A stretch of 64,000 bases of DNA from Paracoccus aerius (lineage in GTDB: Bacteria > Pseudomonadota > Alphaproteobacteria > Rhodobacterales > Rhodobacteraceae), in assembly GCF_014656455.1 (NCBI RefSeq), contig NZ_BNCL01000010.1:1-64000 (forward strand). The letters are read 5' to 3'. Both the position numbers and the translations under genes were made by a program. Positions 1 through 9,153 of this stretch are shown piece after piece. The notes under the pieces are model-generated. The model saw only the letters and a program-made list of their open reading frames with translations. It searched no databases and was not told where the DNA came from. Numbering within the stretch: position 1 is the first letter of the stretch; each line of letters opens with the position of its first letter.

Positions 1-140
1 TGCACGAAGTCCGGCAGGTTCACGCCAGCTTCGGACAAGGTCCTGCGGTTCCAGCTTTCCGAGAAAAAACCCCGCTCGTCCCCGAAACGGGCAGGCGTCA
101 GGATCAGAACATCGGAAAGGAAGGTGGTCTCTATCTGCAT
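1..140 (-). CDS. rfbC: dTDP-4-dehydrorhamnose 3,5-epimerase, N-terminal part (cut by window edge)
   Basis: Only the first 46 or so codons are present; the gene runs off the left edge. The translation begins MQIETTFLSDVLILTPARFG and continues DERGFFSESWNRRTLSEAG, which matches the RmlC/RfbC family start (DxRGFFxExW is the family signature). The enzyme makes dTDP-4-keto-L-rhamnose for surface polysaccharides, so it may belong with the glycosyltransferases at 8.3-12 kb, although the flagellar operon separates them. It lies downstream of flgI on the same strand, behind a weak terminator-like hairpin. Confidence 0.8.
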   Translation of the reverse strand, partial: MQIETTFLSDVLILTPARFGDERGFFSESWNRRTLSEAGVNLPDFV

Positions 141-185
141 TCAATAAACCCGAGGCGCAGGATTTCGCCCCTGGTCTATGCCATC

Positions 186-207
186 AAAAGGGCAGTGTCA
201 CTTGCCC
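186..207 (-). terminator. Possible terminator after the flagellar operon
   Basis: On the minus strand GGGCA and TGCCC form a short stem followed directly by TTTTG, 20 bases past the flgI stop. The stem is only five base pairs, so it may be weak and some read-through into rfbC is possible. Confidence 0.4.
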
Positions 208-226
208 CGGCGAAAAAACCGTGCCG

Positions 227-1330
227 TCATTCGATGACCAGATCCGCGTGCAGCGCACCTGCCGCATGGATCGACTTCAGGATGTCGATCATCTCGCGCG
301 GCCTGACGCCCAGGGCGTTCAGCCCCTCGACCAGATCGCTGAGCGAGGTTTCCCCTGCCACTTCGGCAAAGCCAATGCCGGGTTCGTTGCGCAATTCGGC
401 GACCGTGCGGGGAACCGTGACGGTTTCGCCCCGGGCGAAAGGATTGGGCTGCGACACCATCGGTGCCTCGCTGACACTGAGGGTGAGCGCCCCCTGCGAT
501 ACCGCAACCCGCGAGATACGCACCCTTTCCCCGATCACGATCGTGCCGGACTTGTGGTCGATGACCACCTTGGCCCGATCCTCGGGCTCGACGGTCAGGT
601 TCTCGATGCGGCCGAGAACGCGTGCGGGGTTGACATCGCCAAGCTGGCGGAACTCAACAAGAACTGTTCCGCTGTCCTGGGTTATCGCCACGCGGCGGTC
701 GAAGTCGCGGTTGATGGCGTCCTCGATCCGGGTGGCGGTGGTGAAGTCGGCATTGCGGAGGGCCACGCGGATGTTCTGGATGCTGGCAAAGTCGAACTCG
801 ACCTCCCGCTCGACCCGGGCGCCGACGGGGATCTTGCCCGCGGTCGGCACACCCTCGACCACGCGGGCCGCTTCACCCTCGACCGCAGCGCCGCTGGCGA
901 TGATCGAGCCTTGCGCGACGGCGTAGATATTGCCGTCGGCTGCCTTCAAGGGTGTCATGACCAGGGTTCCCCCCAGCAGGCTTTTCGCATCGCCGATCGT
1001 GGCCACGTTGACATCGATGCGGCTGCCGGACCGTGCAAAGGGGGGCAGCGTCGCCGTGACCACCACGGCCGCGACATTGCGCGACCTCAATGCCTCGTCC
1101 GTGACGTTGACGCCCAGTCGTTCCAGAAGGCCCGCCAGCAGTTCCTCGGTGAAGGGGGCATTGCGGAAGCCATCGCCCGTGCCGTCCAGGCCGACGACAA
1201 GGCCGTAGCCGACCAGATCATTGCCCCGCACGCCGTCGAAATCTGCCAGATCCTTGATGCGGACAGGCGCTGCCACCGTTGCCAATGGCAAAAGGGCAGC
1301 AAGGATCACCAGCATCAGGCGCCGCATCAA
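227..1330 (-). CDS. flgI: Flagellar P-ring protein FlgI
   Basis: FlgI builds the P ring around the flagellar rod in the peptidoglycan layer. The 367-residue product has the normal family length, a signal peptide (about residues 1-20, MMRRLMLVILAALLPLATVA) and the conserved VRIKDLADFDGVRGNDLVGYG start followed by GLVVGLDGTGDG. The C-terminal LGVRPREMIDILKSIHAAGALHADLVIE is typical. The start overlaps the flgL stop by four bases (ATGA), so translation is probably coupled. It is the last gene of the motB-flgE-flgK-flgL-flgI run on the minus strand. Confidence 0.97.
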   Translation of the reverse strand: MMRRLMLVILAALLPLATVAAPVRIKDLADFDGVRGNDLVGYGLVVGLDGTGDGFRNAPFTEELLAGLLERLGVNVTDEALRSRNVAAVVVTATLPPFARSGSRIDVNVATIGDAKSLLGGTLVMTPLKAADGNIYAVAQGSIIASGAAVEGEAARVVEGVPTAGKIPVGARVEREVEFDFASIQNIRVALRNADFTTATRIEDAINRDFDRRVAITQDSGTVLVEFRQLGDVNPARVLGRIENLTVEPEDRAKVVIDHKSGTIVIGERVRISRVAVSQGALTLSVSEAPMVSQPNPFARGETVTVPRTVAELRNEPGIGFAEVAGETSLSDLVEGLNALGVRPREMIDILKSIHAAGALHADLVIE

Positions 1331-2343
1331 ATATAATCCGCCAGCTTGAGCTGCGACAGCCGCCCGATCACGGAATAAAGCGATTGGAGCTTTGTTTCAG
1401 CTTCGGAAATGGCGGCGGATGTCGCGAAGGGATCAGCCTCGCGCATCTGGTTGCGGGCGGTCTGCAACGTGGTGGATGCGGCGCTGCCTTCGGTGCGGGC
1501 AGTCTCGATGACCTGCTGGGCATAGCCCACCCGCGACATCTCGACCGCCAAGGCCGGAGAATTGTCGAGCAGCGCCTTGCCGGCGCCCTGCAAAAGCGCC
1601 CGCGCCTCGATCCCGTTGCCGGCCAATGCGCCCCGGTCGACCATCGCGGCCGTGGCCAGCCCCTTCAGACTGTCCCGGACGGCGGGCGTCAGCGGGGTCG
1701 TGGACAGCGAGACCGTTGTTCCCTCTCCGATCGGCATCGGCTGGCCGCCGGGGCCGCCGTGGTATGCAAGATCAACGAAGCCACCCATCCCCGGCGGCGC
1801 ATCAAACCAGTCCGACACGGCCGCTGCCACGCCGGCGGCGGTCGTCAGCCCCGCCACCTCGGCCGTCAGAGCGGAAAGAATGGCATCGGCCGATGACAGC
1901 GGCTGGGTGTCGCTGTTTGTGCCCGAAAACAGGAAGCGCTGGCCCACGGCGCCGTTCAGGTGCACGATGACGGTTTGCAGCGCCGATGCGGCCTGGGCCG
2001 AACGCGCGACGACCAAACCCTCGGTCACGGCCCCAGGCTCGATAAGGAGGCCGCGGCCCATGTCCTCGGTCAGGGAATGGATGGAGGTAAGGGCATCCTG
2101 CATCCCCCTCGCGTGGCTGGCGGCCTCGGCCGCGCTGCGCCCGAACTGCGCGAGCATCGAAATCCGCGCCTCGATCCCCGCCAGATCCTGGGTGTTGCCC
2201 TGCAGCCGGGCACCCAGATCCGCAACCTCTCCGCTGGCCAGTTCGGCGGTCAGGGTGGCCATGGTGGTCTTGATCCGGCTGGATGCCGACTGAAGGGCGA
2301 AGGCCCGCGCCTGATCCCCGATGGATTGCACTGTCATCGTCAT
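1327..2343 (-). CDS. flgL: Flagellar hook-filament junction protein FlgL (flagellin family)
   Basis: The 338-residue protein has no signal peptide, as expected for a substrate of the flagellar export apparatus. The N-terminal helix region (IGDQARAFALQSASSRIKTT, then MATLTAELASGEVADL) and the C-terminal helical segment (SAAISEAETKLQSLYSVIGRLSQL) correspond to the flagellin D0/D1 coiled coil. FlgL (HAP3) joins the hook to the filament. Its ATG overlaps the flgK stop as ATGA, and its own stop overlaps the flgI start. Sequence is divergent from enterobacterial FlgL, so the call rests on length, fold signs and position after flgK. Confidence 0.9.
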   Translation of the reverse strand: MTMTVQSIGDQARAFALQSASSRIKTTMATLTAELASGEVADLGARLQGNTQDLAGIEARISMLAQFGRSAAEAASHARGMQDALTSIHSLTEDMGRGLLIEPGAVTEGLVVARSAQAASALQTVIVHLNGAVGQRFLFSGTNSDTQPLSSADAILSALTAEVAGLTTAAGVAAAVSDWFDAPPGMGGFVDLAYHGGPGGQPMPIGEGTTVSLSTTPLTPAVRDSLKGLATAAMVDRGALAGNGIEARALLQGAGKALLDNSPALAVEMSRVGYAQQVIETARTEGSAASTTLQTARNQMREADPFATSAAISEAETKLQSLYSVIGRLSQLKLADYI

Positions 2344-3794
2344 ATCCCCAGTATCTGATCCATCATCGTCTGGATCGCCTGAATGACCCGCGCATTGGCG
2401 GCATAAGCCTGTTCGTATTGCAGCAGGCGCTGCATTTCGGCATCGCTATCGACCCCGTCGGCCGCGAGCCGCGACCAGATCGTGTCGGCCTGGCCGTTGC
2501 GGACCGCAGCCTCGGACTGCGCGTTGACCCGGACCGTCGAAACCTGCGCTTCGACGCGGCCCAGGCGGTCGGCCAGCGAGGCCTTGCCGCTGAAGCCGCT
2601 GCCCGGCGGGGCGGGGGTCGCCCGCTCAAGCGCCTCGGACATTGCGATCAGGAGGCCTGATTCCCCGACCGGCCCCTCGCTTCCCGCTTCCAATCCCGAT
2701 CGCAGGCGCCAGGCCTTGCCGCCCGATGCCTCGACCACCGCGTCGTTCAGGGCGATCCGGCCGGCAAGGCCTTGCTTGGCGCCCGGATCGGCGCGAAGGC
2801 CGCCATCGGTGAACAACCCGGCCGAGGTCGGGGAAAGCGTTCCGTCAACCGCCGGATCGGCCAGCCGTTCGTGAAGGTCAAAGGCCAGGTCGTCCAGCGA
2901 GGCCTGAACCTCGGATGCCAATTCATCCCGGACGGCGAAATGCGCCGACAGCGATCCGCCCGCCAAAAGCCGCATCTGCGACTTGGTCAATTCGGCGCCG
3001 TTCTGCGTCAAGAGCGCCAGACCCGAACCCACCGACTGGCCCGCTGTCACCTGCCCAGCGGCCGCGAAGGAAAGCTCGGTCGGGACGCTGCCGTCCAGCA
3101 GGACGGCCCCCTGGGACGTGAACAAAGCCACGGCGCCGGCTGGCCGGGTCACCTCTTGCACGGGCACGATCTTCGAGATGTCGCTGATGATCGCCTGCCG
3201 CTGGTCCATCAGCGCCGAGGGATCCGAGCCATCGGCCTCCAGCACGGCGATACGGCGGTTCAGATGCGCGACCTCGGCCAGCGACTTGTTCAGTGTCGCG
3301 ACGTCCCGGGCGATGGCCTGGTCGGCTGCGCCGCGGGCGGCCTGGACCTGGGTCGAGGCCGCGTTCAGCCGGTCCGCCAGTGCCTTCGCCTTGTCCGCCA
3401 CCTGCGTCAGCCGGATGCCGTCGTCAGGGCGGCTGGCAGCCGAGGACAGCGCTGTCCGGAAGTCGCTCAGCGCCGCACCGAGGCTGCCTGCACTGCCGGC
3501 AAGGCCGATCTGATCCTCGACCTGCTTGGCGAAGGCCAGTCGGGTTGCCGCCTCGGCCCTTGCCCCTTCGGCCAGGCGCGATTCGGACAGCACGCTTGCA
3601 TTGACCGCGCGGGCGATGCCATCGACGCGCACCCCGCCGGCGTTGCCGCCCGCAGTCTGGGCGCTGACCACCATGTCCCGCCGGGCATATCCGGGGGTCG
3701 AGGCATTGGCCAGGTTCGCGGCAACGGTTTCGGTGCCGCGTGCCGTGGCCGTCAGCCCCGACATGGCGTTTCCCAAGGCGCGCGCAATGCTCAT
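2340..3794 (-). CDS. flgK: Flagellar hook-associated protein 1 FlgK
   Basis: The 484-residue protein begins MSIARALGNAMSGLTATARG with ETVAANLANASTPGYARRDM, the flagellar rod/hook/HAP N-terminal motif, and ends with the matching C-terminal motif (LLQYEQAYAANARVIQAIQTMMDQILGI). FlgK is the first hook-associated protein, at the hook-filament junction. The gene lies 13 bases after flgE and overlaps flgL by four bases. The internal HAP domain of roughly residues 100-400 is Ala-rich and shows no recognisable extra domain. Confidence 0.95.
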   Translation of the reverse strand: MSIARALGNAMSGLTATARGTETVAANLANASTPGYARRDMVVSAQTAGGNAGGVRVDGIARAVNASVLSESRLAEGARAEAATRLAFAKQVEDQIGLAGSAGSLGAALSDFRTALSSAASRPDDGIRLTQVADKAKALADRLNAASTQVQAARGAADQAIARDVATLNKSLAEVAHLNRRIAVLEADGSDPSALMDQRQAIISDISKIVPVQEVTRPAGAVALFTSQGAVLLDGSVPTELSFAAAGQVTAGQSVGSGLALLTQNGAELTKSQMRLLAGGSLSAHFAVRDELASEVQASLDDLAFDLHERLADPAVDGTLSPTSAGLFTDGGLRADPGAKQGLAGRIALNDAVVEASGGKAWRLRSGLEAGSEGPVGESGLLIAMSEALERATPAPPGSGFSGKASLADRLGRVEAQVSTVRVNAQSEAAVRNGQADTIWSRLAADGVDSDAEMQRLLQYEQAYAANARVIQAIQTMMDQILGI

Positions 3795-3807
3795 GTCACC
3801 AGCCCCC

Positions 3808-5124
3808 TCAGCGCTTGATGTTCGTGGTTTCCTGCAACATCTCGTCCACCGTCTGGATGATCTTGGCGTTCGACGAATAGGCGCGTTGCGTCAGGATCAG
3901 GTGGGTCAGCTCCTCGGCGACATCGGTCGTCGATTCCTCAAGCGCATAGCCCTGGACCGATCCCGTCGGCCCATCGCCCGCATCCCACAGGAAGAAGCTG
4001 CCCGAGGTCGGAGAGATCGTGTAGGCCTGCGCATCCGCGGAAACGAGACCATTCGGGTTTGGAACATCCACCAGAGGGATCTGGTAAAGGGTCTTCACGA
4101 AGCCCGTGTCATAGGTGGCCTTGAGGAAGCCGTCGGCATCGACCTCGACCGTTGTCAGGTTGCCAACCGGAGAGCCGTTCTTGGTGATGTTGGTGGGAGA
4201 GAACTTTGCCGACAGCTGGCGCAGGCCGGTGGTTCCGCCGGGCGTCCCGATCAGCATGTCCATTGGCCCGCCTGCGACCGTCAGCCCGATCGCCCCCGTG
4301 GCGGGATCATAGGCACCGCCGCTGAGCGTTGTCACGCTGGCAATGCTGCCGCCATTGGCCTGGCTGTCGTCAAAGGTGATCCGGTAGGATCCCACAAGGT
4401 TGGATGCGGGATCGGATGCCGAATCGCGCACCTCCATCACCCAGGTGTTCGACATGCCCGTCGGATCCGAAGTGTCCGGCACAAAGGTCACGTTCAGCGA
4501 TTCCGAAGTGCCGAGGTTGCCGAAATACTCGATCTTCAGGGCCAGCGGATCGCCCGATGCGGTGGGCTGCGTCTCGGTCGCGGGCAGGTTCACCCCAAGC
4601 GAAACCTGGGTCGTGGGATCGCCCGCCGTCTGGTTTGCACTGATCTGGACCGGAACAAGCCCGCCCATCGTGTCGCGCGACATCAGCGGCACGGTCCCGT
4701 CGGCCTGGGCAGGCCAGCCCATCAGCACCAGCCCCGACTGCGTCTTCAGGATGCCTTGGGCATCGGTGCGGAAGGAACCGGTGCGGGTCATCATGAAGGG
4801 CATCTGGGTGAAGCCGTTATCCAGGTCCACGGCCGAGGTGACCGGCAGCATCCCACGCCCCGATACTGCGATGTCCAGCGGATGGGTGGTGGTCGACAGC
4901 GCCCCGTCATCCTCGATCACACGCTGGGTCGTGGCCGTCACGCCACCCGCCGAATAAAGACCGGCCACGCGGTGCTGGTTCAGCACGAAGGAATTGAAGT
5001 CGGTTTCCATCCGCTTGTAGCCGTAGGTGCCCGAGTTCGCGATATTGTCGGAAATCGTCGCCAGACGGGTGGAGTTGGCCGCCAGCCCCGAGACACCGGC
5101 GCTCATCGCGGAAGACATAGACAT
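3808..5124 (-). CDS. flgE: Flagellar hook protein FlgE
   Basis: The 438-residue product has the flagellar basal-body rod motif at the N terminus (GVSGLAANSTRLATISDNIANSGTYGYKR) and the C-terminal counterpart (DVAEELTHLILTQRAYSSNAKIIQTVDEMLQETTNIKR). Length fits the hook subunit. A good ribosome binding site (AAGGAAAGGTGATTCC before ATG) supports the start. It is preceded by 69 bases after motB that contain a near CtrA-type site, so a promoter inside the operon is possible. Confidence 0.95.
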   Translation of the reverse strand: MSMSSAMSAGVSGLAANSTRLATISDNIANSGTYGYKRMETDFNSFVLNQHRVAGLYSAGGVTATTQRVIEDDGALSTTTHPLDIAVSGRGMLPVTSAVDLDNGFTQMPFMMTRTGSFRTDAQGILKTQSGLVLMGWPAQADGTVPLMSRDTMGGLVPVQISANQTAGDPTTQVSLGVNLPATETQPTASGDPLALKIEYFGNLGTSESLNVTFVPDTSDPTGMSNTWVMEVRDSASDPASNLVGSYRITFDDSQANGGSIASVTTLSGGAYDPATGAIGLTVAGGPMDMLIGTPGGTTGLRQLSAKFSPTNITKNGSPVGNLTTVEVDADGFLKATYDTGFVKTLYQIPLVDVPNPNGLVSADAQAYTISPTSGSFFLWDAGDGPTGSVQGYALEESTTDVAEELTHLILTQRAYSSNAKIIQTVDEMLQETTNIKR

Positions 5125-5168
5125 GGAATCACCTTTCCTTGTTCCTTTTGGATCATCCCTGCCAGGGC

Positions 5169-5183
5169 TTAAGATTCGCCTAA
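5169..5183 (-). promoter_or_regulatory. Near-consensus CtrA-type site upstream of flgE
   Basis: The plus strand reads TTAA-GATTCGC-CTAA, one mismatch from the CtrA consensus TTAA-N7-TTAA, 45-60 bases upstream of the flgE ATG. CtrA controls flagellar genes in many Rhodobacterales. TTAA is rare in this GC-rich DNA, but one mismatched site is only suggestive. Confidence 0.35.
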
Positions 5184-5193
5184 TCCGGCCCCT

Positions 5194-5931
5194 CTAGCGC
5201 AACAAAATCACCTCGATGCGGTTGTTGGCGGGGTCCATCGGGTTTCCCGTCTTGCTCTTGCGGTCGGCATAGCCGGTTACCCGCTGGATCCGCTGGGCAT
5301 CCAGGTCGGATCCTTCCAGAAGGTTGCGCACCGCATGGGCGCGGGCATCCGACAGTGCCCAGACCGGTGAATTCACCAGCATTTCGGGATAGGCCCGCAC
5401 ATGGCCAGAGATGGCGACGGGATTGCGCGTCTTGGCGATCACGCGGCCAATGATCCGGGTCAGGTCGGACAGCACCGGCTGCGGCTGGCCAGTATCCTCG
5501 ACGAAAAGCGGCTGATCGGTCAGGTCGCCCAGTTCGATCACCAATCCTTCGTCGGTCATGCGGGTGACCACGTGGCGCAGAAGGTTCGTCAGTTGCTGCG
5601 ATTCGCCGCCGCTTGCGCGCAGTGCCCGGTCGATTTCCTCGGCCACCTCTTGCAGCGTCGCCTCCGAGGGATCCTTGCCCTGCTGCTCGACCCCTTCGCC
5701 CGAGGAACCGGGGGTTCGGACGATTGTCGGGTTGAAGTAGTCCGCCAAGCCCGCCCGCTGCTGCTCGGTTGTGGCATTGAGCAGCCACATCAGCAGAAAG
5801 AACGCCATCATGGCCGTCACGAAATCGGCATAGGCAACCTTCCAGGCGCCGCCGTGATGGCCCCCTTCGCCAGAGGCCGTCACCCGCTTGATCATGATCG
5901 TGGGGCCTGCCGCCCCTTTCTGCCTTGCCAT
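5194..5931 (-). CDS. motB: Flagellar motor stator protein MotB
   Basis: MotB anchors the stator to peptidoglycan and forms the ion channel with MotA. The start at 5931 (MARQKGAAGPTIMIKR) is chosen over an in-frame ATG 14 codons upstream because the stretch IMIKR...GGHHGGAWKVAYADFVTAMM is the family N terminus. One membrane helix (about residues 25-47, MMAFFLLMWLL) contains the channel aspartate in YADF. The C-terminal OmpA/MotB peptidoglycan-binding domain ends NPMDPANNRIEVILLR. Ion specificity cannot be read from the sequence. No motA lies next to it in the window. Confidence 0.92.
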   Translation of the reverse strand: MARQKGAAGPTIMIKRVTASGEGGHHGGAWKVAYADFVTAMMAFFLLMWLLNATTEQQRAGLADYFNPTIVRTPGSSGEGVEQQGKDPSEATLQEVAEEIDRALRASGGESQQLTNLLRHVVTRMTDEGLVIELGDLTDQPLFVEDTGQPQPVLSDLTRIIGRVIAKTRNPVAISGHVRAYPEMLVNSPVWALSDARAHAVRNLLEGSDLDAQRIQRVTGYADRKSKTGNPMDPANNRIEVILLR

Positions 5932-6035
5932 CGCCACACCGCCATCGACTGTACCGGGGGAATGTCGCGGCAAGCGGGTCTTGGAACAAGCCGACCCCTC
6001 AAATGCAAGGCATTATCCCGGCAGGCGGCAGCGGC

Positions 6036-7484
6036 CTAGTCGCGGTGCCAGCCGCTGATGGCCTTGGAGTCCATGAACTCCTCAAGGCCCATGATGCCGC
6101 CCTCGCGGGCGCGGCCCGACATCTTGACCCCGCCGAAGGCCGCGCCCGCGCCACGCGACTGGCCGTTCATCTCGACCATGCCCGACCGGAGGCGGCGCGC
6201 CACCTGGTTGCGCCGCGCCCCGTCCTGGGACTGGACATAGTTCGTCAGACCGTAGGGGGTGTCGTTCGCGATCTCGATGGCCTGTTCCTCGGAATCGAAG
6301 GGGATGATCGACAGGACGGGGCCGAAGATTTCCTGCTGGGCGATGGTCATGTCGTTGCTGACATCGGCAAAGACCGTGGGGCGCACGAAATAGCCGCGAT
6401 TGACGCCCTCGGGCAGGCCGGTGCCGCCGGCCACAAGGCGCGCGCCTTCGTCGATGCCCTTCTGGATCAGATCCTGGATCTTCTCCCACTGCTGCCGGCT
6501 GACCACCGGGCCGATATGGCGGCCCGGCTGATGGGCGCTTGCGATAGGGGTTTCCCGGGCCACCCTGGCCGCCGTCTCGACCGCCTGGTCATAGACCGAG
6601 CGTTCCACCAGCATCCGGGTCGGCGCATTGCAGGACTGGCCGCTGTTATAGAAGCAATGCCGCGCACCGCGGACGACAGCCTTTTCGTCCGCATCGGCAA
6701 AGACGATGTTGGCGCCCTTGCCGCCCAGTTCCAGCACGACCTTCTTCAGCGTGTCGGCCGCAGCCTTCGTGATCGCGATCCCGGCGCGGGTCGACCCGGT
6801 GAAACTGATCATGTCCACGTCCTTGTGCGTGGAAAGCTGGGTTCCGACGCCCGGCCCGTCGCCGTTCACCAGGTTGAAGACACCCTTGGGCAGCCCGGCT
6901 TCATGGACGATCTCGGCGAACACCATCGACGAAAGCGGCGCGATCTCGGACGGTTTCAGCACGCAACTGTCGCCCGCCAGGATCGCCGGGATGACCTTCA
7001 GCGTGACCTGGTTCATCGGCCAGTTCCAAGGCGTGATCAGGCCCACCACGCCGACCGGCTCCCACGCGACCATCGAGTTGGGCGCATGGTCCCCCAGCGG
7101 GCGGATGAACTGGAAGTCCTTGAAGGCCGTGATGAAGTTCTGGATGTGCCAGGTTCCTGCGGCGACCTGGTCGCCCAGGGACATGTCCTGCGGCGCGCCC
7201 ATCTCGTGGCTGATCGCCTCCGCCATGCCCTGCGCCCGGCGGTTGTAGATTTCAAGGATCTTCTCGACATGGCTCAGCCTCTGGGCCGGGTCGGTCTGCG
7301 ACCAGGACGCGAAGGCGGTCTTGGCCGCCGCCACAGCACGATCCGTATCGGCCCGGTCGCCCAGGCTGATGACTGCCACGGTTTCCTCGGTCGAGGGGTC
7401 GATCACCTCCAGGTCATTGGCGCGGGCGGGATCCACCCATTCGCCATTGATATAGAACTTGCGCTTGTCCAGCAGGCCGGTCAT
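6036..7484 (-). CDS. NAD(P)-dependent aldehyde dehydrogenase family protein
   Basis: The 482-residue protein is a full-length ALDH. Visible landmarks are the Rossmann and substrate segment LITPWNWPMNQVTLKVIPAI, FTGSTRAG, the catalytic glutamate in VVLELGGKGANIV, the catalytic cysteine in NSGQSCNAPTRM, and PTVFADV...IAQQEIFGPVLSI. The start at 7484 has GGAGGG eight bases upstream. The open frame continues another 333 codons to 8483, but that extension is antisense to the peroxiredoxin gene and is not coding. The substrate cannot be told from sequence; the C-terminal GGVKMSGRAREGGIMGLEEFMDSKAI resembles broad-range ALDHs annotated as class 3-type or betaine-aldehyde-like. Confidence 0.93.
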   Translation of the reverse strand: MTGLLDKRKFYINGEWVDPARANDLEVIDPSTEETVAVISLGDRADTDRAVAAAKTAFASWSQTDPAQRLSHVEKILEIYNRRAQGMAEAISHEMGAPQDMSLGDQVAAGTWHIQNFITAFKDFQFIRPLGDHAPNSMVAWEPVGVVGLITPWNWPMNQVTLKVIPAILAGDSCVLKPSEIAPLSSMVFAEIVHEAGLPKGVFNLVNGDGPGVGTQLSTHKDVDMISFTGSTRAGIAITKAAADTLKKVVLELGGKGANIVFADADEKAVVRGARHCFYNSGQSCNAPTRMLVERSVYDQAVETAARVARETPIASAHQPGRHIGPVVSRQQWEKIQDLIQKGIDEGARLVAGGTGLPEGVNRGYFVRPTVFADVSNDMTIAQQEIFGPVLSIIPFDSEEQAIEIANDTPYGLTNYVQSQDGARRNQVARRLRSGMVEMNGQSRGAGAAFGGVKMSGRAREGGIMGLEEFMDSKAISGWHRD

Positions 7485-7637
7485 CGCGATCCCTCCATTC
7501 AGATTCTTGCACAAGGTGAAACGAGCGTCAGGCCGGCGCAAGCCTCGTAAATCCCGATCATCTAGGTCGAGAAAAGGCTGGAAATCCGCTTTGTTTTGCA
7601 TATCCTCCAGCCGCAACGGTTTGAAAGGACGCGTCTC

Positions 7638-8294
7638 ATGTCCCTGCGCATCAACGATATCGCCCCCGATTTCACCGCCCCCTCGACCGAGGGAGAGATC
7701 CGCTTCCACGACTGGCTGGGCGACAGCTATGGCATCATCTTCAGCCACCCGCGCGACTTCACGCCGGTCTGCACGACCGAGTTCGGCGCCGTCGCGCAAC
7801 TGGTCCCGGATTTCGAGAAGCGCAACACCAAGGTTCTTGGCGTCTCGGTGGATTCGGTCGAGGATCACGGCAAATGGAAGCGCGACATCGAGGCGGTGGC
7901 CGGCGTCCCCGCCAATTTCGCGATGATCGACGACCGCGACCTGACAGTCGCCAAGGCCTATGACATGCTGCCCGCCGATCATTACCTGCCGGCCGAGGGG
8001 CGCACGCCCGCCCATTCGGCGACCGTGCGCAGCGTGTTCATCATCGGCCCGGACAAGAAGGTCCGGCTGACTATGACCTATCCCATGTCGATCGGCCGCA
8101 ACTTCGCCGAGATCCTGCGCGCGCTGGACGCGGTGCGCAAGACCGACGGCGTGCCCATTGCCACGCCCGCGAACTGGGTGCCCGGTCAGGACGTGATCGT
8201 GGCCCTGGCCCTTGACGACAAGGCGGCCGAGGAACGCTATGGCCCGCTGGAGATCAAGCTGCCCTATCTGCGGTTTGCCAAGGATCCGGCCTGA
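7638..8294 (+). CDS. Peroxiredoxin, 1-Cys (Prx6) type
   Basis: The 218-residue protein reduces peroxides through the peroxidatic cysteine in HPRDFTPVCTTEFG (about residue 45-47). The Prx6 subfamily marks are PVCTTE instead of VCPTE, the segment LSVDSVEDHGKW-like (GVSVDSVEDHGKW), and the long C-terminal part with WVPGQDVIVALALDDK and LPYLRFAKD. The start at 7638 (MSLRINDIAPDFTAP) is the family start; an upstream ATG adds 14 unlikely residues. It is divergent from the aldehyde dehydrogenase with about 150 bases between, which probably holds both promoters. Confidence 0.93.
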   Translation: MSLRINDIAPDFTAPSTEGEIRFHDWLGDSYGIIFSHPRDFTPVCTTEFGAVAQLVPDFEKRNTKVLGVSVDSVEDHGKWKRDIEAVAGVPANFAMIDDRDLTVAKAYDMLPADHYLPAEGRTPAHSATVRSVFIIGPDKKVRLTMTYPMSIGRNFAEILRALDAVRKTDGVPIATPANWVPGQDVIVALALDDKAAEERYGPLEIKLPYLRFAKDPA

Positions 8295-8331
8295 TACCCC
8301 TGCACGCTCTGCCGGTGCGGGACGCGCGATT

Positions 8332-9153
8332 TTAGGCGGGCCAGCCGTAATGTGCGATGATGGCGGCGATCGCCTGATCGTTGCCCGTCCCGTGCAGGTT
8401 GGCGGCTCGAAGGCTTTGCGTCTGGCTGCCTTCCCACTCCAGGATACGGGCGCGGCTGCCGATCTTCTGGGCCTCGACCCCATTCAGGCGGTGCATCCAG
8501 TAAAGCCACACATCGTCCGAACGCGGGGCAAGACGGGTGAAGAGGTCATCGCGCGTGACATCGGCATGGAAAACGCCGGGTGCATAGATCACCCCGCTGA
8601 CCCCGGTCAGGAAGGTCAGAGGGGACCGTTCTGGCGCATCGACATTGTGCTGCCAGTCGGCATAGGGCGCGGGCAGTCCGTCGGACCCAAGCGCGACGTG
8701 ATGGGCGCGATGGCAGGCGATGGTTGCACCTGACCGGATTGCCGTCACCAGTCGTTCCAGCCAATCGGCGGGATAATAGACATCATCGTCGGCCGTCACG
8801 ACAAAGGCATCAGGATGATCCAGAAGCGTCGGCACGATCTTCTTGTAGGACCGCCAGTTCGGGCACACCCGAACCTCCAGCCCTGCCAGCACGCGGACCT
8901 CCTGCGGCAAATGTGCCTCGTCCCCGTGATCGAGCCACAGGATCACCCTGTCGGGCTGCACCGACTGGCGCAGGATCCCCCGCAGCGTCAGCGCCAGCGT
9001 GCCGAAACGGGCCGGATAGCTGGTCAAGGACACCACCAGCGGCCCCGGCAAGCCATGCGGCCGGCCAGAGGTGTCGGGGCGCCCGACGATCTCTGCCTGG
9101 GCGCGAGCCAGCCTGCGGCGGTGCTTGAAGGCCCGAAAGGCGCCGGAAATCAT
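8332..9153 (-). CDS. Glycosyltransferase, GT-A type, likely surface glycan synthesis
   Basis: The 273-residue product has features of a GT-A transferase: LVVSLTSYPARFGTLALTLRGIL near residue 40, the acidic metal-binding motif VVTADDDVYYP near residue 120, and a C-terminal SDDVWLYWMHRLNG that resembles the catalytic-base region. No signal peptide or membrane helix is visible, so it is probably cytosolic. The start overlaps the stop of the upstream glycosyltransferase as ATGA. The donor and acceptor are unknown. Confidence 0.75.
   Translation of the reverse strand: MISGAFRAFKHRRRLARAQAEIVGRPDTSGRPHGLPGPLVVSLTSYPARFGTLALTLRGILRQSVQPDRVILWLDHGDEAHLPQEVRVLAGLEVRVCPNWRSYKKIVPTLLDHPDAFVVTADDDVYYPADWLERLVTAIRSGATIACHRAHHVALGSDGLPAPYADWQHNVDAPERSPLTFLTGVSGVIYAPGVFHADVTRDDLFTRLAPRSDDVWLYWMHRLNGVEAQKIGSRARILEWEGSQTQSLRAANLHGTGNDQAIAAIIAHYGWPA

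Noticed and set aside
7485..8483. N-terminal extension of the aldehyde dehydrogenase frame by 333 codons
   Set aside because: It lies antisense to the peroxiredoxin gene, and a proper ribosome binding site and ALDH start are at 7484.
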